Assembly: GCA_000444245.1 (NCBI GenBank)
Contig: ATSW01074157.1
Coordinates: 1 to 20,686 of the forward strand
DNA from: Botryllus schlosseri
Taxonomy: Eukaryota; Chordata; Ascidiacea; Stolidobranchia; Styelidae
Reading direction: 5' to 3'
Length of the DNA stretch: 20,686 nt
A model generated the notes under the pieces. The model was not told the DNA's origin and did not search any database. It saw only the letters and a program-made list of their open reading frames with translations. This document shows, piece after piece, positions 1 through 13,700 of this stretch. The position numbers and the translations under genes are program-made. How positions within the stretch are numbered: the first letter of the stretch is position 1; the number at the start of each line of letters is the position of its first letter.

Positions 1-2670
1 GTCTCAGACAAAGCCAGGGTAGGTGTTTTGAAGTCATGGAACTCAAATGGTGGCGTCCTCATTTTGGGATATGACATGTATCGAATAATGACAATGAGAA
101 TGACGTATTCTGGGTATAAAAAAGTGGTTGCAGAAACGCTAATGGATCCCGGTCCCGATATAGTCATTTGCGATGAAGGACACATGCTAAAAAACTCAGA
201 CACACACATCTCAAAACAGTTGAATAAAATGAAAACGCGTCGTAGACTTGTGTTAACTGGAACGCCGCTTCAAAATAATCTGATCGAGTACCATTGCATG
301 GTAAATTTTGTGAAACCTGGACTTTTGGGTTCGTTAAAAGAGTTCCGTAATCGTTTTGTCAACCCTATCACCAACGGACAGCACATTGATTCCACAGACT
401 ACGACGTGAAAATCATGAAAAAACGATCCCACGTTCTCCATCAAATGCTCGAGGGTTTCGTGCAGCGTAAGGATTACTCGTGCCTGAAGCCTTACCTCGA
501 GGCCAAATTTGAATATGTCATCAAAGTGCGGCTTACACCATTACAGATCAAACTATACCAGCACTACCTCGACACTAACACAAACCGCGGCAACGATAGT
601 AAAGCAGTGAATAATCACGGAAAAGGTTCTTCGCTTTTCGGTGATTATCAAAATCTAATGCGAGTGTGGACACATCCAAAAGCCCTTTTGCTTCATTCGG
701 TGCAAAAAGATAAGATTCTCTTGCATAAAGAAGAGACTAATTTCATCACCGACGACGAGAGCGCCTCTGAGAGTGACGCCAGTAATGATTGGAAAGCTTC
801 AGACCATGAAGCAGAAACGGGGGAAAATGACGTGAAATCCATGCCTGAGGTGATAGACTCAAAAAAAGAGTCTCCAGTCACTAAAAATACAGCTGCGCTC
901 ACCGATACTTCTGACACAGACGAAGAAGAGGTAACAAAAAGAAAGTCGAGGAAGAGCCGCAAAGTGAAACCTGCTGTCGTCGATTCTACCGATTCGGAAG
1001 CAGAGGTTGAAGAATCTGGATCCGGAATCAAGGATTCTGATGGTAAAGACGAGGATTCAGAAGATGAGAACTCCGCAAGCTCTGAGAGTACCGACGAGGA
1101 AGCCGAGAAGATCCCTCATCTGAAAACCAGACGAAAATCCTCAAACAGATACAGACTGAGGCGCATCAAACAGACTAGCGAAAGTTCCGATAATGACAAC
1201 AGTTCTGACATTGAATTGAACTTTTCGCCACCCAAAGAAGATCAGTGGTATGATAAAATCTTGAAGGAAGACTCTCAAAGCGTAGACGATTATCAGAACA
1301 GCTTGAAAATTGTGTTGCTGTTCGAAATCTTGCGAATGGCAGAGGAGAGGAAGGAGAAGCTGTTGGTTTTCAGCCAGAGTTTGATATCTCTGGACCTGAT
1401 CGAAAGCATGTTACCTTTTGCGCCTCATCCCGAAAATGATGCCCGGGAGGAAGATTCTGACAGCGCGTTGACGCCGACGCGTTGGTATAAGAACGTTGAC
1501 TATTTTCGGATGGATGGGTCTACTCAAGGGCATTACAGACAACGTTGGATTAATGCTTTCAATGATGAGAATGACACACGGTCACGATTATTTTTGATCT
1601 CTACCAGAGCCGGGGGTCTCGGGGTTAATCTCGTCGGCGCCAACAGGGTGGTGATTTTCGACGCGTCCTGGAACCCATCACACGATACGCAGTCCATGTT
1701 CCGCGTGTACCGTTTCGGACAGACCAAGAAATGCTATATTTACCGTTTCATCGCAGAAGGCACAATGGAAGAGAAGATTTATCAACGACAGGTTAACAAG
1801 CAGTCGCTGGCTTTTCGAGTTGTGGACGAGCAGCAAATTAACCGGCATTTTACGTCCAGCTCTCTGGCGGAATTATACACTTTCACGCCTTCTGTGGTCG
1901 ATCCCGACAATCCTGGGCCATTACCGGTGGTTCCAAAGGACGAAGTGCTTGCGGAAATATTGTCAGATCCTAGTAACAGGCATACTATCGCGTCTTATCA
2001 CGAACACGACTCCCTGTTGGACCATCAAACTGATCAGGAACTGACAGAGGAAGAAAGAAAATCGGCATGGGAGGAGTATGAAGCTGCGAAGAGTGGTCGG
2101 GCTCGTTTGGAAAACACAACCGGGCGGCCATATCTGCCTGGTGCCGGTTCAAACTGGTCTTTTGGCACGTCGGGAACGATGACTTTCAATCTCGAGAATC
2201 CTACGCCATACGAGGCCATGACATTCAGACTCGCCGGTCTTCATAGCATGATGATTAAAATGCACAGCCAATATGAAAAAAGCCATGTTGCCCCGATCGC
2301 GACTATTTTCAAACGACTCAGGCAAACTCCTATGTATAAAGCTGCCAATGAGGTCAGCGTGAGAGCCATTGCGATGGAGGTGCATTTGCGACTGAAACGG
2401 CAGAGGCAAGAAAGATTGGACGAATTCGACCGCGTGCGAATGGAATACTTGAAATTGCAAGCGGAATTTGTTTCATTGTATGGTGGCGGCGCTGTCAACC
2501 CTTCGATACCCGTTAATCAATTTCCATTTCCATATGCTTCTAACGGAACCGAAAGGCCGTCCACCAGTGGTCTTTCAGTGCATTCCAACAACAACGCTGA
2601 ACAAGAAAATCAGTCTTCGACCTCTATAACTGAAATTATCGATATAACAGATACTGTTGAGCAGTCTTGA
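1..2670 (+). CDS. ATRX: ATRX/XNP-type SNF2 chromatin remodeller, 3' part (5' end outside window)
   Basis: SNF2-family ATP-dependent DNA translocase of the nucleus. In animals ATRX/XNP remodels heterochromatin and, in vertebrates, deposits H3.3 with DAXX. The frame is open from base 1 to TGA at 2668-2670, giving 889 visible residues, and no start codon belongs here. Numbering from base 1: Walker B/motif II DEGH at 58-61, TGTPLQNNLIEYHCMVNF just after it, a Ser/acidic insert with basic clusters at about 248-414 between the two RecA-like lobes, motif V STRAGG at 534-539 and motif VI FRVYRFGQ at 567-574. The C-terminal signature HEHDSLLDH followed by ELTEEERK matches ATRX better than its relative RAD54L2/ARIP4. 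The P-loop and any ADD domain lie upstream of the window. The insert is longer than I recall for vertebrate ATRX. The last 2.67 kb of coding has no intron. Family call is very safe; orthology rests on remembered sequence. Confidence 0.95.
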   Translation, partial: VSDKARVGVLKSWNSNGGVLILGYDMYRIMTMRMTYSGYKKVVAETLMDPGPDIVICDEGHMLKNSDTHISKQLNKMKTRRRLVLTGTPLQNNLIEYHCMVNFVKPGLLGSLKEFRNRFVNPITNGQHIDSTDYDVKIMKKRSHVLHQMLEGFVQRKDYSCLKPYLEAKFEYVIKVRLTPLQIKLYQHYLDTNTNRGNDSKAVNNHGKGSSLFGDYQNLMRVWTHPKALLLHSVQKDKILLHKEETNFITDDESASESDASNDWKASDHEAETGENDVKSMPEVIDSKKESPVTKNTAALTDTSDTDEEEVTKRKSRKSRKVKPAVVDSTDSEAEVEESGSGIKDSDGKDEDSEDENSASSESTDEEAEKIPHLKTRRKSSNRYRLRRIKQTSESSDNDNSSDIELNFSPPKEDQWYDKILKEDSQSVDDYQNSLKIVLLFEILRMAEERKEKLLVFSQSLISLDLIESMLPFAPHPENDAREEDSDSALTPTRWYKNVDYFRMDGSTQGHYRQRWINAFNDENDTRSRLFLISTRAGGLGVNLVGANRVVIFDASWNPSHDTQSMFRVYRFGQTKKCYIYRFIAEGTMEEKIYQRQVNKQSLAFRVVDEQQINRHFTSSSLAELYTFTPSVVDPDNPGPLPVVPKDEVLAEILSDPSNRHTIASYHEHDSLLDHQTDQELTEEERKSAWEEYEAAKSGRARLENTTGRPYLPGAGSNWSFGTSGTMTFNLENPTPYEAMTFRLAGLHSMMIKMHSQYEKSHVAPIATIFKRLRQTPMYKAANEVSVRAIAMEVHLRLKRQRQERLDEFDRVRMEYLKLQAEFVSLYGGGAVNPSIPVNQFPFPYASNGTERPSTSGLSVHSNNNAEQENQSSTSITEIIDITDTVEQS

Positions 2671-5562
<2,892 letters not shown>

Positions 5563-7765
5563 ACTTTGTATTTGTAAGTCTATAAGAATCTTTGACACAC
5601 ATTTTGTGGTCGCCCGAACGACTGTCTCGCTAAATCTTAGCGTAGCTCGCTATAATTTATTTGTTTATTCAATGTACATACAACTGTTATCAGTGTGATG
5701 TCATCTCCCAGTGTCGCTCCCATTTCCGGCGTTGCTGTCGCGTTCTCCGCCAGCAATACTTGTTACCGGTTTTCCGTTCTGTTGAGTTATGAAATATACT
5801 ATTCCGATCTGCGGTGTACTTGATGGAATACAGTTGTTTGTATACTTGTCCGTTTGTGTGATTTGAAGATATGACCTCGTGTGTCTTTGTCAGATCGTAG
5901 GGCTGTTAAACGAGCTGTAATTATCTTCTAGCTGGCACAATAGAATTCTGCAGTTGGAAAATTTAGCTGAATAGCAAGTTTTATAACCTGTTTAGTAGAT
6001 CTGAAGTTTTTAGAAATTTGGTGCAAGTAAAGTCTGACACGGTGCATCGATAAATTTTCAATAATCTGTAGGGACGTGAATAATATAAAGTTTACTAGAA
6101 TTCGAGCTTGAAATGAATCGACTTTTAAAATTGATTTATGCCATGAAATAAATATTTCGGGTGCTAGTTACTGTTATCTTGTACGCTTCCCAGCACCCAC
6201 CAGGCACTGGAAAGTCATATAGTGTTGGTTATCGATGCAAGAAAAATGAAAGCTTTCGCGCAGACATCGGTAGAGGATCAATATTAATTCAAGACTGATC
6301 AATGACATATTACGGTAATCATGAGGTCGATTTAGATTTGAGGTCACACTTGCATCTGCCTGTCATAGAGACCATGTTTGAATTACTTCATGTTATGGTT
6401 TGAGCAACTGGAAATTCGCAGTTTAACCTACTGTATGGGTGCTGTCCCACCTGTTATATCAATCACGAGGGAGTCGTTTATTTCAGTTTCATCATTGGTT
6501 TATTAGCAAATTTTATCAGTTAAATACACCACAAAAATGCGATACAATGAAAAAGTAGGAAGGTGTCGAAGCGACTTGGAGCAGTCAACTCATTGGTGAA
6601 TTAGATTAGGATTTCCAGAAGACAATGTGCGCTTGACACGAACCTCGGTGTGGGCAGCAGAAACTGAATAATTTCGAATTTGAGTGTGCCAGCACTTCAG
6701 CAACATAATCAGCTGTATGAGCCAAACCAAACGAATTCATGGCGGCGATGCTCGCATGCCTTCCTGCGGGTATTCGTGCAGTGCTGTTACTCCAACTCGA
6801 ATCGTGATCTATGAAAATGCAAGGTGTACGAAGGAGTGTTCAGCGTCGGATTTCAAAACTTGTTGGATATCTGTTATGATCGCGCGGCATACGGAAATTG
6901 CTATTGCGAATTCTCGACAGCCAGTTGCGCAGAGGCGTACTTTCGATCAAAGATTACGTGCCGTTGACTCGACAACTACACCACTACCACGGCAGCGCTT
7001 ACTGAAGCGTGTCGGAAAAGATCGAAATCCAAGACACATTTCAGGCAGTATTGTGCTGTTGTCCAATGTCCGTGTCAGCGTAGACATATGCTTGTAAAAT
7101 CGATGCCAGACTGCATACTGGCCCAATGTCCTTGATAGTTTCATGTAATCGCATATCGATTCGACGTTTATCCAAATAAGCGTGACTTGCGCAAATCCAC
7201 ATGGTGCACATCGTGTACTAGTATTTACAGGGAATGAAAATATAGAATTAATAGAGTCATCTTTTCTAACGACTTGCATTGTTAAGAACAAATCTGTACC
7301 ATAGCTATTATCTGCACCACCGAGATATCTCGTTCCAGTTCATTAATTTGATATTTTGTTACCAAGTAAGGTGATATTTTTCCACGTGGGCAATAATATG
7401 GGAAATATTTATAACAAATAGCGAATCTGGTGGAGTTTTCACCCCAAAATGATATCAGACATACTTTGTAGTTTGTACCAGCGTGTGGAACAAAAGTAAA
7501 AATTCTCCCACACATTTCATATCCTTTCGAGTTTCTTCGCAACAGACCGCCACTGAAGGGCGCTGTGTGAAGAACGGAGAGATTACGTTACGTCCAGTTG
7601 AATCTTGATTCGAGTTTACTCATTCCTTTTTACCCTTCTTCTCTCGCTTTTGTTTAACATTGTTCGTAGAAAAAGGATAGCGTCTCTCGTCTTGGCTTCA
7701 TTTACGGCCTGCAGTCCTGGCGTAGTGAGCGGCGGAGCGCTGCCCGTTTTTGTTTTGATTTCACG
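5563..7765 (+). other. VCP-INTS12 intergenic region, no convincing gene
   Basis: This 2.2 kb stretch should contain the VCP 3' UTR and the INTS12 promoter and leader. The longest open frame is 137 codons (6684-7097, +). It has no domain, splice context or composition that I recognise, so I do not call it. I saw no terminal inverted repeats, tRNA-like B boxes or tandem arrays. The 200 bases before the INTS12 ATG are relatively CpG-rich and pyrimidine-rich, as in a housekeeping promoter, but I cannot place the transcription start. Confidence 0.5.
6147..6152 (+). terminator. possible polyadenylation signal of VCP (AATAAA)
   Basis: First canonical AATAAA on the + strand after the VCP stop, which would give a 3' UTR of roughly 600 bases. 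Earlier variant signals cannot be excluded, and no clear GT-rich downstream element was established. Confidence 0.35.
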
Positions 7766-10700
7766 ATGTCAGCGTCGAATAGCGAACTCGATCCACATTT
7801 CATCAAAGCACTCGGTTACCTCTTTTCTAAGAGCCCAGATGCAACCACAAAACTTCAAAAAATGCTGGATGACGCCATTCAGCAAAGTATGAAGAAGTAA
7901 GATGCGAATTATTGATATAATTGATATCTTGAAATCCCGTAACGTGTCCTATCCTTCGTAGAAAGCAAGATTACAGGGGGATATTAGACAAGTCTTCGAC
8001 TGCCATAAAAAATGCGAAGCACCCGGTCAAATCGGGCAAGACTGCTCATGATCTGAAGTCAAAGAAAGAGAAAGACTTGGCGCAAAAACGTCAACTAGAG
8101 AAGGTAACATTTATTGCAGTTAATATCTTATATGCATTGTTCCAACTCTAAAACTACTCTGTTAAGCGGTGGTTCGTGTATTCTGGCTAGATTCTAGGTA
8201 TTCCTTAGTCAGTGAATGAGAATGTAGTGGTCTAGTTTCTTATAAACCAGCCTTGAAAAAATGATCTGTCTGCCAGGTTTAAAATCATTATATTGATCGA
8301 GCATGTCATGAATTTTGTTAGATCCAAAAAGATTTAGAAGAATTGAATCAAGATGTTGCGAAAAAAGCTAGATATGATTCATCATCGCCAACTGCCTTTC
8401 TATCAAGTGATGTCAAAGTTCGAAATGATTCTAGGTAAGTATGTTATTGTTATGGGATAACGAGTCACACTAATTATGCCTTGACCCAACAATTATTGCC
8501 ATTGGTATGTGATACTTGTTGCCTTTGTTATGCTGGTGCAAAGATCATTGCATAGTTTCATATGAATACTTCAATTGACCTAATTTTCTACTTGATGCTG
8601 ACGATACGCAATGTTCTGAGTCCAGTGTCTAACAATAACTAGTACTCACTTGACGATGCGCCTGCTGTTTTTCAAGCTCTATTGCTGAATATCGTTGTAT
8701 CTTTTGAACAGTGAGTCAAGCTCTGATGCAAAAGATTATACACTTGATATGGACACGGACATAGACACCTGCGCGATTTGCAAGTATGCTGACTCTCTGT
8801 TCCAGACGGATCTGCAGTACACTCAACACACATACCCCCACTATTTGGATAGTCGATTATTCACTGAGCCATAAACAGTCCATGGCAGATTATCAAACCT
8901 TACTAATTTACACATTCCAAACCCATATAATCTGTATTTTACATAACATTAAGCCCAAGTAGTATTTTCACAACGTACTTTGTTCCTAAATCTTATTGCA
9001 TTATCACAAGAATGAAAGAACTAATCGAAATTCAATCCAGGATGTACATTAATGATTAAGCTATAATTTTGTATTCTTTGAGATAGGTAGCAGTAGATTT
9101 AGTCTGTGTGGTCTTTCAATCCACATAAAACCATACTGAGCTTGATTTCCCTTGATTGAAATAATCTATGACTGCAATGGATGGCCAAGCAGCTAGCATG
9201 TCTAATCATGAATTGGCTGTATATCCCCTTGACAATCCTACCACTGATTTCACACTTGAGCATTACTTGCCAAGGCAAATATCTGATTACATTACAATGA
9301 CATTATCAAGCAGCACACACTTCCGTTTCACTCGATCTGGTTACATTTATATTATAGTTTCATTGTCTCGGCAATATGATTAAAGGTTCATTCGAGAAAG
9401 AACCAGTATTCGGTGATTGTCCCAATATTCTAGCTATTCAATAATAACATGATAATATATGCATGTCTCAGAACTTGTCTACCAAAATTCAACGTTGTTT
9501 GGTATATATTATATAGGTCACAGCAATATACAATTATATAGAGAGATGTCTTACCTGTCATATTTTCCTTCTGTCTAGGAGGTCTTCAACAGAGAAAGGT
9601 ACCCCGGTGGAATGCCATGAATGTCACAATCTATATCACAGAGTAAGTAAAACATGGTGGGATATCATAGTCCAGTGGATCCTAACATTTTCTGGTTGGC
9701 AAGCACATATACGAGTTTACGATATCTCCCGATGACACATCCTGATGAACAGAATTTTTTATATGGCAAGTTCTGGAGATATAATTTTTGCATAATATAA
9801 TATCTTCGCAGCCATAGTACTGCCTAAGTCAGTGGTTCTCGCGCCGGTCCGCCAAATATAAAGAATTTTATATCCTAATTCCAAAACGTTAGAAGTTAAA
9901 CACTTGTCCATTATACAATTGAATAGTATATTGATATTGAAATGAACCCGAATATTTTCGGCTGACACTCGTCAGGGGCAATCGTCAGCAACTAGTAGAT
10001 AATAAGGAAGAACATTGTATATCAACAATCGTTGATATACTATTCAATTGTATACTGAGTTCTGTACCTCCAAGAAGCACTTGTCCATTAGAGAATTTAA
10101 GCATCAGATTTTAAATAGATTAATGTATTTGGAACATATTTTTCTGCGTCATGTCGAAATAGAGAGTTCATGATGTACTTTGGATGTATGGCACGATGGT
10201 GCAAGTGTTGTACGCTAATTTTAAACAGTTTAGAACGACTTATTTCGGACAAGTTGTATGTGAAAGTAAATAGTAAAAATACTTTAAAACAGACATTGCA
10301 AAATTACGACAATGCAATTGAACGAATCTTGGTGGTTTAATAGAGGCTATAATGAATGGAAAAGTCACCAAAATTTTATTAAAGTACGATTCTGACTCCG
10401 CAGCCCTGGTTACAACACATTTGTTTTGAAGCTGTACCGGTCTGTGAGGTCAAAAAGGTTGAGAACCACTGGCTTAGCTCGTGTGACGGTTGTTGGCTTG
10501 AAATGCTCATTAGTTCATTTCTGAAATAGCGCGTTGAGTTGTGCTAGTCTCGTGTCGTCAGCGACTTCATTTTTGTGTCGTAGTAAAAATCTGTCCTAAA
10601 TATTGTGGTAGAAGTACATTAAACGATTTGCACAAATGCTAGGCTATATCACGAGTAAGCCACATTGTTGCAACAATGCAAACGCCTTGAACTATACCCA

Positions 10701-13700
10701 AGTGTCGTGATATTTGTTCCAACGCTAGCTATAAGCACCAACCAAAATTCAACTTGGAAACGAGACACCAAATCTTACCAGTGACAATTATAATATTAAT
10801 GTTATTTAATTAAAATTTGAAATAAAGTTTGAATTTTACCTGATAGGCTTAAGGTTGATAGTCCCAACCCCTAATAAACGCCAGTCGCCATGGGGTAGCA
10901 ACCCAGAGGTGAGTTTTATGATATTTGAAACTGGATGGTATCATGCGGCTTCCCCGTGACTTGGACGAATTTTGTATTGTAACAGTTATGCTCCATTATT
11001 TATATCCAATATATAGGATACAATTTAGATTAAATCCTCACCGATTTCATTAGGGAGGAATGTGTTTAGGCGGAATTGAGAGGTGTCACTGGGTAGGGAA
11101 GTTTTATTTGTGAAGTGTCTCTTTCCATATCCACAATCCAGGGCCTGTTTCCCAACGTGTCATTGTGCCATGGTTCTCGGCTTGCCCGGACACTTGACGC
11201 GCCGTGTCAAGATAAATTTGAGAAAGGAAACTCAATTTCCTGTATCCGAAGCTTTGTCACCTTCGCTGTCAAAGTGTAAAATTGCACCGAAATATCCCAC
11301 GTCTTGTGTAGCTAGAGACGGCCAATGTTTCCAGGGTATTTTCATCATGCCGCCAAACTAGTTCTGGTCTTTGGGATAGACAGCCTATGCTGCGCTAGGG
11401 TTATGCGTGTCTTCTCAATATTTTGCTAAGAATCAATCCAAACAGTACCGACTAATCAAGAAAATTTGAAATGTTGGAAATGTGTATCTTGAATTTGAAG
11501 TTCAGAAAAATTCAACTGAACTCTAATAGTACAAGCAAAATTTATTTGCTTCACTCCTAAATAAAAAGCACCTTGCTACTGTTCATCTCCGGTGATTATG
11601 GGCTTTTTTTATTATCCTGCCAAAAGCTTATCAAACACACTTGAAACAGGCTTATTAATTTAGTTCCACTGGAGTGCTTCCTAGACTCTGTTCTTTGTAG
11701 TGTAGATATAAATATTCAAGTCCAAAGATTTTTAGTGCATCTTCTTCCGACTGAGCACGTAGCGTAAAATGTAACCGCACATAGTTGAATATCTACCGCG
11801 AGTGTCGTGATTAAGCTGTCCTGTGTCACTAATGGCCTATTTAGAAGTGTTTGTAATAGAGGAACATCGTCCCTTTTAACCCTCGTGCTGCTTGGAGGAA
11901 GTTAGACTCGCGTCACATGAACTATCGTACCTGGCTCCTGGTTGAGATGGCTCCGAAGTAAAAACCTATTGCTACAAATCGCAATGTGATTAGTGATGCA
12001 TCGCAAGAACACTATTCCGATTTCTTTTCCAGGCTTAGTCATTGATTTTTTGTCAATTCCTATTTCAACAGGAATGCCACCAGCCTCATATTAGTCGGCA
12101 AGAAACGAACGATCCGCGATGCGTTTGGTATTGCTCATGGTGTCAGAAGAATATGAAGAAAGTAGCGAAACAGATCAACTCCAAGTCTTCACAGGGTGGG
12201 TGATGAAGGAGTAGCTAATTTATGTTGCCGGACGCTCGGCTAAATGCAAACGTATTAAGATCTAGATGCTGCATGCAGCCGTTGATAGTGTTGATTTATG
12301 TACAGAGGTGGTCAGTAATGAAATACTACTGTTTCTGAATACTCAAATAGGATTTGCCTACTTACTCACTACTTATAAGTCTTCCGCCTTTGCTTACGAT
12401 CGTTAGGCAAGACTAATTAGTTTATTAACTTTCGATTTTCTGAAGTAGGAAGTAGTTTCGAGATAGGTTTCCATAACGTTACTGAGTGAAATTGTCATAA
12501 TTCACTGGGCGAAATAGCCCCTGCATGACGGTAACAGCACATATTTACGAGTTTGAAGTGTCATAAGTCGTGAAGATGCAAACTGCAGCTTTGAAAGTAG
12601 CCGCCTTCGATCTGCTGCTAATAGTATGTGTCGTGACGACAAAATCTACTTTTTGAAATTACTTGAGTTCCTTTCATTGTGCTTTAACTTCTTGAAGTCT
12701 TTTTGACATGCCTTGGAAATCACTACTTGTAATTAAATAGAAATTGACAGCATTACTTCTACCTCTACTTTGGCACCAACAATGGCCACCTGTGTTTATT
12801 TGGTCCTACGATAGTTGAATTGATTCTGATTTGTCCTAAATGGTTATTCCAAACACACACTTTGAAACTACAGTTCGTTTACTGACGTGACAAACCTAGC
12901 TACTTTGTTGCTATGCTTGTCTGTCCTTACAACTGTTAAGTAAAGCTTGTCTTCGTGTGTTTTCAAACAATGTATTCCTCCTTTCTACAGCGATACATTC
13001 AAACCATGTTCAGGAGCGCGTTAGTTCCCCCGATTCGAAACCCGCGTTTGTAAACCCGTTTAAGAGGCATGAGATGAAGGTTTGTATACGACTTCCCAAA
13101 GCCGTCGTGAAGTCTGCAAAGTTTTAGTATGTTTTTGAATCGGTTTCTTTCTGGTATGGTAAGCATGTTTTTGGTGAAATTATGGACTTTCCAAATCTCG
13201 CCCAGTCCTGCATCATTTCACTCGTCAGGTAAGTCATGGAACACGACACCCGATATTCCCTAGAGGTTGCCGTCACACACCTGACAACATGGTTGACATG
13301 GTTGAAACAGTAGTAGGCATAGTCTATAGAAATTTCCACTACACTATCACCGACACTTTTTTTTTTTTTGGGGGGGGGTTTCAAGTTGGAAATTCTCTTG
13401 TCCAGGCAGTCGTGGTGTTGAAAGTCGGTATTTCTACTTGAGTAGGTCGTTAGGTCTGTGAGAAATCGAGAACCCAACAGATTCGATTAAGCTTCGAATA
13501 TCCGGGTATTGCTTGTTGTCTGTATCACCTTTTATTCCACTGCAAATAAAATACTGCCTGTTACACTTCTTATGAAATATTTTTCATAATTTTTATTCAA
13601 AAGTAGGAGCTAATGCGTCGTTAAAACCAGGGCTGCGGAGTTGGTTCACTTCACCACAGACAGCAGGCATTTATCGATGAACCGAGTTAGGGAGCTTAAG

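Larger units (their letters stand above)
9830..10471. mobile_element. non-autonomous hAT-type element, old (642 bp)
   Basis: The left end is CAGTGGTTCTCGCGCC and the right end, read inward from the complement, is CAGTGGTTCTCAACC. The outer 11 bases are identical, a common hAT terminal motif. The flanking 8-mers are GCCTAAGT and GCTTAGCT, which match at 5 of 8, so the target duplication is decayed and the boundaries rest mainly on the inverted ends. No transposase frame is visible. A small inverted-repeat element (9912-10054) sits inside, and near the right end is a 47-base fragment shared with the element at 13628. Confidence 0.75.
9643..12071 (+). other. INTS12 intron 5 (long, transposon-bearing)
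   Basis: This 2.4 kb intron lies within the PHD finger, between LYHR and ECHQ. The donor is GTAAGT and the acceptor TTTCAACAG. It contains the hAT element at 9830-10471 with a smaller element nested inside it. From 10480 to the acceptor I see nothing I can name. A 92-codon open frame at 11083-11361 has no recognisable motif. Confidence 0.85.

Noticed and set aside
693-1031. 112-codon minus-strand frame rich in Ser
   Set aside because: Mirror of the acidic/Ser-rich ATRX insert; composition explained by the sense gene.
1-2670. RAD54L2/ARIP4 rather than ATRX
   Set aside because: TGTPLQNNLIEYHC, the NRF.NPI.NGQ.-DST block, and HEHDSLLDH with ELTEEERK agree with ATRX; ARIP4 has TGYPLQNN and lacks the last signature.
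9673-9700. Another hAT left end (CAGTGGATCCTAACATTTT)
   Set aside because: Only one end is visible, and no matching inverted end or 8-bp duplication was found.
11083-11361. 92-codon open frame in INTS12 intron 5 as a nested gene
   Set aside because: No domain, homology or splice support; length is within chance.
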